From CAVYUC01 sp963816685 (lineage in GTDB: Bacteria; Bacteroidota; Bacteroidia; Bacteroidales; Prolixibacteraceae): a DNA stretch of 64,000 nucleotides. The DNA is taken from NCBI GenBank assembly GCA_963816685.1, contig CAWFMB010000003.1, positions 245,143-309,142 on the forward strand. The letters are read 5' to 3'. Shown piece after piece: positions 27,831-36,044 of this stretch. A program made the translations under genes and the position numbers. The notes under the pieces are model-generated. The model ran no database searches. It saw only the letters and a list, made by a program, of their open reading frames with translations, and was not told the DNA's origin. The first letter of the stretch is position 1. Each line of letters starts with the position of its first letter.

Positions 27831-29096
27831 TCAATGCATGTTTTTAACAATTTCATCCGCAAATTCTGCTGTGGAAAGCAAAGTTGCACCTTCCATTTGT
27901 GCATATAAATCGGATGTAACTTTTCTCTTTGCAAATACATGTTCCAGGGCATCGTAAACATGTTCGGCAGCTTGATTCCAGCCAATATATTCAAGCAACA
28001 TTGCAGCAGAAAGAATCAATGAACCGGGATTTGCTTTTCCTGTTCCGGCAATATCTGGCGCTGTTCCGTGTGTGGCCTCAAATATGGCATATCCGTTCAG
28101 GTAATTAATATTCGCTCCAGGCGCAATACCAATTCCGCCAACCATGGCTGCCAACTGGTCGGAAATGTAATCCCCGTTGAGGTTCATTGTTGCAATTACC
28201 GAATGATCGTATGGCCGCAGGAGTGAGTCCTGCAGGAATGCATCAGTAATTACATCTTTGATAATTACTTTTCCGGTTTTTTTTGCTTCATCAAGTGCTT
28301 TATCAGCATCCAGTTGTCCTTTTTCGTTTTTCAGGTTTTCATATTGCCGCCAGGTGAATGTTTGACTGCCGAATTCAGCTTCTGCAAGATTATATCCCCA
28401 GATTTTAAAAGCACCTTCTGTGTACTTCATTATATTGCCTTTATGGACAAGCGTTACAGAAGGTAGATTCCGTTGAACTGCGTATTTTATTGCAGCCCTG
28501 ATTAATCTTTCTGAGCCTTCTTTCGAAACAGGTTTTATTCCAAAAGAAGAAGATTCGGGAAACCTGATTTTATCTACTCCCATTTCGTTTATCAAAAATT
28601 CTTTCAGCTTTTGAGCATTAACCTCACCGGCCATATATTCAATTCCTGCATAAATATCTTCGGTATTTTCCCTGAAGATGTGCATATCCACCAATGACGG
28701 ATAACGAATAGGAGAGGGCACACCTTTAAACCAGCGCACCGGGCGAAGGCAGACAAACAAATCAAGCGTTTGGCGAAGTGCCACATTCAACGAACGGATT
28801 CCTTCACCTACAGGAGTCTGAAGTGGTCCTTTAATTCCAATTAAATGCTCTTTAAAAGCATCAATTGTTTCTTCAGGAAGATAACTTCCGGTTTGACGAA
28901 ATGCTTTTTCTCCGGCCAAAACTTCCTGCCATACAATTTTTCTTGAACTGCCGTATGCTTTGTCCACAGCAGCATTGATAACTTTTTGGGAAGGTAATGC
29001 TATATCTTTTCCAATTCCGTCTCCTTCAATAAATGGAACTACCGGATGATCAGAAACAACAAGTTTCCCCTGTACTATTTTAGTTTTCTCCGTCAT
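27831..29096 (-). CDS. icd: isocitrate dehydrogenase, E. coli-type fold with NAD-type cofactor residues
   Basis: 421 residues that align almost end to end with E. coli Icd: IPFIEGDGIG-like start (VPFIEGDGIGKDI), substrate loop IRSLNVALRQ with S102 equivalent to the regulatory Ser113, RENTEDIYAGIEY, VTLVHKGNIMKYTEGAFK, NLNGDYISDQLAA. The cofactor residues differ from the NADP enzyme. HGTAPDIAGTGKANPG gives D348, I349 and A355 where E. coli has K344, Y345 and V351; S395 and A399 replace Y391 and R395. The first three match the pattern known for NAD-dependent IDHs, so NAD is the predicted cofactor. It sits 57 bases downstream of an NADP-type IDH gene. Confidence 0.93.
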   Translation of the reverse strand: MTEKTKIVQGKLVVSDHPVVPFIEGDGIGKDIALPSQKVINAAVDKAYGSSRKIVWQEVLAGEKAFRQTGSYLPEETIDAFKEHLIGIKGPLQTPVGEGIRSLNVALRQTLDLFVCLRPVRWFKGVPSPIRYPSLVDMHIFRENTEDIYAGIEYMAGEVNAQKLKEFLINEMGVDKIRFPESSSFGIKPVSKEGSERLIRAAIKYAVQRNLPSVTLVHKGNIMKYTEGAFKIWGYNLAEAEFGSQTFTWRQYENLKNEKGQLDADKALDEAKKTGKVIIKDVITDAFLQDSLLRPYDHSVIATMNLNGDYISDQLAAMVGGIGIAPGANINYLNGYAIFEATHGTAPDIAGTGKANPGSLILSAAMLLEYIGWNQAAEHVYDALEHVFAKRKVTSDLYAQMEGATLLSTAEFADEIVKNMH

Positions 29097-29153
29097 TGAA
29101 TTTTTCTGTAGAGCCTAAAATAATGAATTTCTTTGGTTTGGCTTAATAATCTG

Positions 29154-30380
29154 CTAATTTAATTTTGTACTTAGGTTTTCATTTAAAGCTTCAAGAAATC
29201 CTTCAGTGGTCAGATAATGTTCTTCCTTTAAATCTTTTCCGTAAATTATCAATGCCAAATCCTTTGTCATTTTGCCTGATTCAACGGTTTCAATGCACAC
29301 CTGTTCAAGAGCATTTGCAAAATTTATCAGTTCCTGGTTTTCATCCAGACGACCTCGGAATTCCAATCCCCGTGTCCAGGCAAAAATAGATGCTATTGGA
29401 TTGGTGGACGTCGGATTTCCCTTTTGATGTTGTCTGAAATGGCGTGTCACAGTACCATGTGCAGCTTCTGCTTCCATCGTTTTTCCATCGGCTGTTATTA
29501 GTGTCGATGTCATTAATCCAAGCGACCCAAATCCTTGTGCTACAGTATCACTTTGTACATCACCATCGTAATTTTTACAGGCCCAGACATATCCGCCTTC
29601 CCATTTCATTGCGGCTGCTACCATATCATCAATCAAACGATGCTCATAAGTTATTCCGGCTTCGGCAAATTGTTCCTTGAATTCAGTCTCAAACACTTCT
29701 TCGAAAATATCTTTAAACCGGCCATCGTATTTTTTAAGTATTGTATTTTTTGTTGACATGTACAATGGCCATTTTTTTAGCAGGGCCTGGTTCATGCATG
29801 AACGCGCAAAACCACGAATAGAATCATCGGTATTGTACATAGCCATTGCAACGCCGTCTCCTTCAAAATCATAAACGTTGAATGAAGCCGGTTCGCTTCC
29901 ATCTTCAGGGGTAAAGGTAATTGTAAGCTTTCCCTTTCCTTTTGTTACAAAATCTGTGGCCCGGTATTGATCACCAAAAGCATGACGGCCAATACAAATG
30001 GGTTGTTTCCAGCCAGGTACAAGTCGCGGAATGTTTTGTATAAGAATCGGTTCACGAAAAACTGTTCCTCCTAGAATGTTGCGGATGGTTCCGTTTGGTG
30101 ATTTCCACATGTGTTTTAGATCGAATTCCTTTACCCGCACTTCATCGGGCGTAATGGTGGCGCATTTTACACCAACACCATACTTTTGAATCGCATGTGC
30201 CGAATCAATTGTAACCTGATCGTCTGTAGCATCCCGGTTTTCAATTCCCAAATCATAATATTTCAAATCGATGTCGAGGTAAGGAAGAATTAATTTTTCT
30301 TTAATGAAATTCCAGATTACCCGCGTCATCTCGTCACCGTCGAGTTCTACTACCGGGTTTTGAACTTTGATTTTCTGCAT
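29154..30380 (-). CDS. idh: NADP-dependent isocitrate dehydrogenase, eukaryotic (IDH1/2-like) type
   Basis: 408 residues of the homodimeric eukaryotic-like subfamily: VVELDGDEMTRVIWNFIKEKL, VGVKCATITPDEVRVKEF, MWKSPNGTIRNILGGTVFREPI, then YDGDVQSDTVAQGFGSLGLM. The NADP-binding segment HGTVTRHFRQHQKGNPTSTN keeps the Arg-His pair that holds the 2'-phosphate. It decarboxylates isocitrate to 2-oxoglutarate with formation of NADPH. It lies between the aconitase gene (145 bases upstream) and the other IDH gene. Confidence 0.95.
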   Translation of the reverse strand: MQKIKVQNPVVELDGDEMTRVIWNFIKEKLILPYLDIDLKYYDLGIENRDATDDQVTIDSAHAIQKYGVGVKCATITPDEVRVKEFDLKHMWKSPNGTIRNILGGTVFREPILIQNIPRLVPGWKQPICIGRHAFGDQYRATDFVTKGKGKLTITFTPEDGSEPASFNVYDFEGDGVAMAMYNTDDSIRGFARSCMNQALLKKWPLYMSTKNTILKKYDGRFKDIFEEVFETEFKEQFAEAGITYEHRLIDDMVAAAMKWEGGYVWACKNYDGDVQSDTVAQGFGSLGLMTSTLITADGKTMEAEAAHGTVTRHFRQHQKGNPTSTNPIASIFAWTRGLEFRGRLDENQELINFANALEQVCIETVESGKMTKDLALIIYGKDLKEEHYLTTEGFLEALNENLSTKLN

Positions 30381-30525
30381 GTTAACTACTTTTTATTTGA
30401 TTTATTATCTTTTTTATTTTAAATGAACCTGCAAACAATAATTTACCAGTTACATTTTTGAATTAATGCAAACTACTTTTTTTCGTGAATTGATGAATAC
30501 AAATCCTCTGCAAATTAATGATGAA

Positions 30526-32787
30526 TTATTTGTTGCGTTGCCTTATCAGATTTAACGCAGAGCCTGCTTTAAACCATTCTATTTGTTGTTCATTATAAGT
30601 GTGGTTCAGTTTAATATTGTCTTTCAAACCATCAGAATGAACAAGTTCAACAGTTAACTGCCTGCCTTTTGAAAATTTTTCCAAATCGATAAAATTGAAA
30701 GTATCGTCTTCCTGAATTAAATCATAATCATTTTCATTATCAAAGGTTAGCGCCAGCATTCCCTGCTTCTTGAGATTGGTTTCATGAATCCGGGCAAATG
30801 ATTTTACAATAACAGCTTTTACACCCAGATGTCGTGGTTCCATTGCTGCATGTTCACGTGATGAACCTTCTCCATAATTATGATCGCCAACAACTACTGT
30901 AGGAATTCCCATTTTCTTGTATTCCCGCTGTACTTTAGGCACTTCATCATTCCCTTTTGTAATCTGGTTTTTAACTAAATTTGTTTCGTTGTTGAATGCA
31001 TTTACAGCACCAATCAGCATATTATTCGAAATATTATCGAGATGACCGCGGTAACGCAACCATGGACCGGCCATCGAAATGTGGTCGGTGGTGCATTTTC
31101 CAAGTGCTTTTATCAGCAGTTTTGCGCCGGTAATATTTTTCCCATTCCAGGGTTCAAAAGGCGAAAGTAATTGTAGCCGGTTGGATTCGGGTGAAACCAC
31201 CACTTCAATCGTTGAACCATCTTCAGCCGGTTCCTGATATCCGGGATCGTCTACATCAAAACCTTTTACGGGCAATTCAAACCCGGAGGGTTCCTTCAAT
31301 TTAAATTCTTCACCATTTTCATTTTTAAGCGAATCTGTCAGTGGATTAAAATCAAGCCGGCCGGCGATGGCAAGCGCTGTAACCAATTCGGGTGAAGTAA
31401 CAAAAGCATGTGTGTTTGGATTTCCGTCGGCACGTTTTGAGAAATTGCGGTTAAAGGAATGTACAATGGTGTTTTTCTCTTTTTTATCTGCTCCTTCGCG
31501 CGCCCATTGGCCAATACAAGGTCCACAGGCATTGGCGAAAACTTTGCCCCCCATTTTCCCGAAAATATCGATATATCCGTCACGTTCAATTGTGAAGCGA
31601 ACCTGTTCGGAACCGGGCGTTATTGTGAATTCCGATTTTGTTTTCAACCCTTTATCCACTGCCTGTATTGCAATTGAGGATGCCCTTGAAATGTCTTCGT
31701 AAGATGAGTTGGTACAGCTTCCAATTAAACCAACTGAAATTTCAATTGGCCAGTTGTTTTTTACTGCCGCTTCTTTCATTTGTGATACAGGAGTGGCCAG
31801 ATCGGGTGTAAAAGGTCCGTTAATATGAGGTTCCAGCTCCGAAAGATTAATTTCAATCAACTGATCGTAATACATTTCAGGATTTTCATAGACTTCGGGA
31901 TCGGCATTCAGTACATCTTTTATTTTTCCTGCCATTTCAGCTACTTCGGTGCGGCCGGTTGCTTTCAGGTAGCGTTTCATACTTTCATCGAACGCAAACA
32001 AACTTGTTGTTGCACCCACTTCGGCTCCCATGTTGCAAATGGTTCCTTTTCCTGTCGCAGAAATAGATTCGGCACCTTCTCCAAAATATTCGATAATTGC
32101 GCCTGTTCCACCTTTGACTGTAAGTATTCCGGCAACTTTCAAAATAATATCTTTTGGTGCTGACCACCCGCTTAATTTACCTGTTAGTTTTACGCCAATC
32201 AGTTTAGGCATTTTAAGTTCCCATGGCATTCCGGCCATTACATCCACTGCATCAGCTCCGCCAACTCCAATGGCAACCATTCCCAAACCACCTGCATTGG
32301 GTGTATGCGAATCAGTTCCGATCATCATTCCACCCGGAAATGCGTAGTTTTCCAAAACCACCTGGTGAATTATTCCTGCTCCCGGTTTCCAAAAACCGAT
32401 ACCGTATTTATTGGAAACCGATTCAAGAAAATCATAAACTTCTTTGTTCAGATTTTTGGCAATACCCAAATCATGTTTTCCTTCTGCATGTGCCTGTATT
32501 AAATGGTCGCAATGTACTGTTGAGGGAACAGCGGCTGTCTTTTTTCCTGAATTCATAAACTGAAGAAGTGCCATTTGAGCTGTTGCATCTTGCATGGCTA
32601 CCCTGTCGGGAGCAAAATCAACATATGCATTTCCGCGTTCATAAATTTCAAGCCGCTCTGGCTCAAATAAATGTGAGTAAAGTATTTTTTCTGCATAAGT
32701 CATCGGGCGGTTAAGCTTTTGTTGCGCTTTTTTTACCCGCTCCGGCAATGTTGAATAAATTTTCTCAATCAGTTCTAAATCAAACAT
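30526..32787 (-). CDS. acn: aconitate hydratase, mitochondrial-type
   Basis: 753 residues, the length of the mitochondrial-type aconitases. The [4Fe-4S] ligands are visible in LIGSCTNSSYEDI and NACGPCIGQW. Other family sequences: SVHCDHLIQAHAEG-like (PSTVHCDHLIQA), GTDSHTPNAGGLGMVAIGVGGADAVD, HSFNRNFSKRADGN and, in the swivelling domain, GDHNYGEGSSREHAAMEPRHLG. It converts citrate to isocitrate and is the first gene of the TCA operon; its promoter should lie in 32788-33039. Confidence 0.95.
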   Translation of the reverse strand: MFDLELIEKIYSTLPERVKKAQQKLNRPMTYAEKILYSHLFEPERLEIYERGNAYVDFAPDRVAMQDATAQMALLQFMNSGKKTAAVPSTVHCDHLIQAHAEGKHDLGIAKNLNKEVYDFLESVSNKYGIGFWKPGAGIIHQVVLENYAFPGGMMIGTDSHTPNAGGLGMVAIGVGGADAVDVMAGMPWELKMPKLIGVKLTGKLSGWSAPKDIILKVAGILTVKGGTGAIIEYFGEGAESISATGKGTICNMGAEVGATTSLFAFDESMKRYLKATGRTEVAEMAGKIKDVLNADPEVYENPEMYYDQLIEINLSELEPHINGPFTPDLATPVSQMKEAAVKNNWPIEISVGLIGSCTNSSYEDISRASSIAIQAVDKGLKTKSEFTITPGSEQVRFTIERDGYIDIFGKMGGKVFANACGPCIGQWAREGADKKEKNTIVHSFNRNFSKRADGNPNTHAFVTSPELVTALAIAGRLDFNPLTDSLKNENGEEFKLKEPSGFELPVKGFDVDDPGYQEPAEDGSTIEVVVSPESNRLQLLSPFEPWNGKNITGAKLLIKALGKCTTDHISMAGPWLRYRGHLDNISNNMLIGAVNAFNNETNLVKNQITKGNDEVPKVQREYKKMGIPTVVVGDHNYGEGSSREHAAMEPRHLGVKAVIVKSFARIHETNLKKQGMLALTFDNENDYDLIQEDDTFNFIDLEKFSKGRQLTVELVHSDGLKDNIKLNHTYNEQQIEWFKAGSALNLIRQRNK

Positions 32788-33039
32788 ATTCTATCTATTT
32801 TATTCTATTGAATTTTCACTGGAAATGTCACAAAAATTAACAAAAAGAATCATTAAAAGTTGTTCCGTTTTTAACTATTTTTCCTTTAGGGACGCTAAAT
32901 ATATAGATTAATGGATATGATTAATTACGAATTCTCTAATTTAGAATCAATATAAAAAAAGGAGAAGAATTTATCCGGGATTAAGCAGAGGTGGGTAAAC
33001 CAGTGATTCTGTATTTACAGGAAATTCAGCTTCAAAGAT

Positions 33040-33600
33040 TTAGACGCACAATTCAGTAATTTTTTCAGCAATATCTTTAAGATCAACAATGTAATCCGGA
33101 GTGAAAAGTTCTATTGCCGATCGGGGCATATTTTTGGCAAAAGCTGTTTCAGGGTTTTCTACAAGTGTAATGCCTCCGTAGTCTTTTATTGTTTTCAATC
33201 CTTCTGCACCGTCACTGTTCGAACCGGTTAATAAAACTCCGAGAAGGTTATTTTTGCAGGTCCAGGCTGCAGTTTCAAACAATACATCAATGGAGGGACG
33301 CGAGAAATTTATTTTTTTATCAGTTGAAAGGCTGAGTGTAAAATTTTTTTCTACCTGTAAATGATAATTTGGTGGTGCAAAGTACACGGTTTTTGAGCTG
33401 ATAACTTCTTTTTCTTCTGCTTCCTTTACTTCATAACCAGATATGTTGTTCAGCATTGATAAGTAGGTGTTTATTTTGTTGCTGCCAATATGCAACACCA
33501 CAAGTACCGGTGTATTAAATGTGGCAGGAAGTCCGGTGAGCACTGTTTTTATTGCTTCCATTCCTCCAAATGATGCACCTATTACAATTGTTTTTATCAT
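33040..33600 (-). CDS. cheB: stand-alone CheB methylesterase domain protein
   Basis: 186 residues: only the CheB esterase domain with no receiver in front. The catalytic triad candidates are S10 (IGASFGG), H37 (VVLHIGSN) and D130 (LLTGSNSDGAEGL). The ATG overlaps the cheR stop by four bases, implying coupled translation. Classical CheB removes methyl groups from chemoreceptors, but no receptor is encoded here, so the target may be the membrane histidine kinase of the same operon or a distant protein. Confidence 0.9.
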   Translation of the reverse strand: MIKTIVIGASFGGMEAIKTVLTGLPATFNTPVLVVLHIGSNKINTYLSMLNNISGYEVKEAEEKEVISSKTVYFAPPNYHLQVEKNFTLSLSTDKKINFSRPSIDVLFETAAWTCKNNLLGVLLTGSNSDGAEGLKTIKDYGGITLVENPETAFAKNMPRSAIELFTPDYIVDLKDIAEKITELCV

Positions 33601-34472
33601 GATGAACCCGGCAGTTTTTTATAAATTTTCATCTTCTTGTCAACCGTTGAATAACTATCTTCATATTCAGTAAATTTAAGACTTTCTTTTGTACCCAGGC
33701 AAAGAAATCCTCTTTTTGTAAGGCTTTCCGAAAACAATCCAAGTACCTTATTTTGAAGGAATTTATCGAAATAGATGAGCACATTACGGCAAAAAACAAG
33801 ATTGACTTCGGCGAAAACGCCATCGGTTACCAGGTTGTGGTCGGCAAAAACAATATTTTTTGAAAGTGACTTGTCGAATAAAACTGATCCGTATTTGGAA
33901 GTGTAATAATCCGATAAATTACATTTACCGCCTGACTTTGTATAATTATCTGAATAAAGGTCCATTTCCTTTTTACTGTAAATTCCCTGCCGGGCAATTT
34001 CAAGTACTCTTTTATTGATATCGGTAGCGTAAATCTGGGTTTTCGACAGCAGGTTTTCCTCCCGTAGAATAATTGCAAGCGAATATACCTCTTCCCCTGT
34101 TGAACAGCCGGCATGCCATACTTTTATGTGTGCATAGGTTCGTAAATCAGGTATCACCTTTTTTCGGAAAGCAGCATAGAACTCAGGGTCGCGGAACATT
34201 TCCGTTACATTTATGGATAGATCCTGCAGAAACAGTTGAAAAAAATCCTTGTTCCAGAGCACTTTATTTTGAAGTTCTGAGATTGTATCCAGGTTGCTCA
34301 GTTTAAGACGTTGATTGATTCGCCGTTTTAAATGCACATTGCTGTAGTTGTTGAAATCATACCCGTATTTCAAATTTACAGCCTGCAATAACAATTTTAG
34401 TTCAATGTCGTGCGTATCGTCTTCTTCGCGTACAGCTTCAATTTTGCTCTTATTGTCAGGTTCGGATGGCAT
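33597..34472 (-). CDS. cheR: CheR-type protein methyltransferase
   Basis: 291 residues. N-terminal helical domain (LLQAVNLKYGYDFNNYSNVHLKRRINQRL), then the SAM-binding fold: VWHAGCSTGEEVYSLAIIL, QIYATDINKRVLEIARQGIY, NLVFCRNVLIYFDK-like (VNLVFCRNVLIYFDKFLQ) and GFLCLGTKESL. No TPR tail. It overlaps the upstream hybrid kinase gene by 17 bases and cheB by 4, so the operon is tightly coupled. Classical substrates are chemoreceptor glutamates. Confidence 0.92.
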   Translation of the reverse strand: MPSEPDNKSKIEAVREEDDTHDIELKLLLQAVNLKYGYDFNNYSNVHLKRRINQRLKLSNLDTISELQNKVLWNKDFFQLFLQDLSINVTEMFRDPEFYAAFRKKVIPDLRTYAHIKVWHAGCSTGEEVYSLAIILREENLLSKTQIYATDINKRVLEIARQGIYSKKEMDLYSDNYTKSGGKCNLSDYYTSKYGSVLFDKSLSKNIVFADHNLVTDGVFAEVNLVFCRNVLIYFDKFLQNKVLGLFSESLTKRGFLCLGTKESLKFTEYEDSYSTVDKKMKIYKKLPGSS

Positions 34473-36042
34473 TTTTAATTAATTTTTTTAATTCGGCAAC
34501 TTTGAATGGTTTACTGATAAAATCGTTCATCCCTGCCGATATACATTTCTGTTTATCATCGGAAAAAGCATTTGCGGTTACTGCAATTATAAAAACCGGT
34601 TTTTCAATGGTGTTGTTTTTTTCGAATGTTCGAATTTTTTTAGTCGATTCAAGACCATCCAGTTCAGGCATTTGCATGTCCATTAAAATTAAATCATATT
34701 GATTTTCCCGGAACATTTTATATGCCTTTTCACCGTTTGCTGCAATATCACACTTAATTCCAATCTGGTTAAGCAGGAGCTGAGTCACACGCTGGTTTAC
34801 CGGATTGTCTTCTGCATAGAGTATTTTTAAATCTGAAGGTATATCAATATCTTCTGTTTTAGCTTCAGGTTGCTGCTTTTCGTGAATATGAAACGTTAAT
34901 CTGAACCAGAATTCAGAACCGTTTCCCGGTTGACTGTTTACTCCTATTGTCCCGCCCATAAGTGAAACCAGATTTCGGCAAATGGCAAGTCCCAAACCCG
35001 TTCCGCCGTATTTTCGTGTGGTTGAACTTTCTGTTTGAGAGAATTCCTTAAATAATTTTTTACTTCCGCTTTTGGTAATTCCAATTCCTGTATCAACAAC
35101 TTTAAAAAACAGATCCGCTTTTCCGGATTCGCTGTTTTCCATTTCCACAAAAATTCTGACGCTGCCTTTCTCGGTAAATTTTATTGCATTATTCACCAAA
35201 TTTGTGATTATCTGGTTTAAACGGTAGGGATCGCCGATAAGCGTATCAGGTACGGCCTTGTCAATATCTACTTCAAGTTTTATGTTCTTTTTGTCGGCGT
35301 TGAATTTCAGTAATTTAACAATTGTATCTATTACATTGGAAATACTGAAATCAATGTTCTCCAATTGTATTTGCCCCGATTCAATTTTGGAAAAGTCAAG
35401 GATGTCATTAATAATACTGAGAAGATTTTCTCCCGAAGAAGTGATTATTTCAGTTAATTCCTTTTGATTTTGTTTTAGACCTGTTTCTTCAAGAATTTTG
35501 GAAATGCCGATAATTCCGTTTAGCGGAGTCCTGATTTCGTGAGACATGTTGGCGAGGAACATTGCTTTTACCCGTGTAGCTTCTTCTGCCTTTATTTTTT
35601 GGATTTCAAGTTCCCTGTTATTTTCTTCCAATTTTTTCAGCAAATCTTTTAACTCCTGTTTTTGGGAATATAAATCGAGGAAGATTCTTACTTTTCCCAC
35701 AAGGATTTCGGGAATTATTGGTTTGGGAATAAAATCGACTGCGCCGGTTTCAATTCCCCGGATAATGTGCAAATCGCTTTGATGGATAGCCGAAACAAAA
35801 ATCACAGGCAGATACTTTGTCTTTTTCCTTTTCCGCATTAACGATAGTGTTTCATAGCCATCCATTCCTGGCATTTGCACATCGAGAATAGCCATGGCGA
35901 AATCGTCATTTAAAGTTTTACGCAGCGCTTCCATTCCCGATGTAGCCCTTACAAAAGTTGCGTTAAATTCACCCAGTACCATTTCGAGACTTACCAGATT
36001 TTCAATTAAATCGTCTACCAGTAAAATTTTTGGTTTATTCAT
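34456..36042 (-). CDS. REC-histidine kinase-REC signalling protein (soluble)
   Basis: 528 residues without membrane helices. N-terminal receiver with phospho-acceptor D54 (AILDVQMPGMDGYE), a coiled coil (~125-160), HisKA with H168 (FLANMSHEIRTPLNG), a Bergerat ATPase (NLVNNAIKFT, VVDTGIGI, GGTGLGLAICRNL) and a second receiver with D455 (DLILMDMQMPELDG). It can receive a phosphate at its front and relay one at its back, so it probably sits between the upstream membrane kinase and the CheR/CheB pair. Starts 2 bases after that kinase gene. Confidence 0.92.
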   Translation of the reverse strand: MNKPKILLVDDLIENLVSLEMVLGEFNATFVRATSGMEALRKTLNDDFAMAILDVQMPGMDGYETLSLMRKRKKTKYLPVIFVSAIHQSDLHIIRGIETGAVDFIPKPIIPEILVGKVRIFLDLYSQKQELKDLLKKLEENNRELEIQKIKAEEATRVKAMFLANMSHEIRTPLNGIIGISKILEETGLKQNQKELTEIITSSGENLLSIINDILDFSKIESGQIQLENIDFSISNVIDTIVKLLKFNADKKNIKLEVDIDKAVPDTLIGDPYRLNQIITNLVNNAIKFTEKGSVRIFVEMENSESGKADLFFKVVDTGIGITKSGSKKLFKEFSQTESSTTRKYGGTGLGLAICRNLVSLMGGTIGVNSQPGNGSEFWFRLTFHIHEKQQPEAKTEDIDIPSDLKILYAEDNPVNQRVTQLLLNQIGIKCDIAANGEKAYKMFRENQYDLILMDMQMPELDGLESTKKIRTFEKNNTIEKPVFIIAVTANAFSDDKQKCISAGMNDFISKPFKVAELKKLIKNAIRT

Positions 36043-36044
36043 AT

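Noticed and set aside
31367..32558. Several plus-strand frames of 65-112 codons opposite the aconitase gene.
   Set aside because: Antisense shadows of a well-conserved coding sequence.
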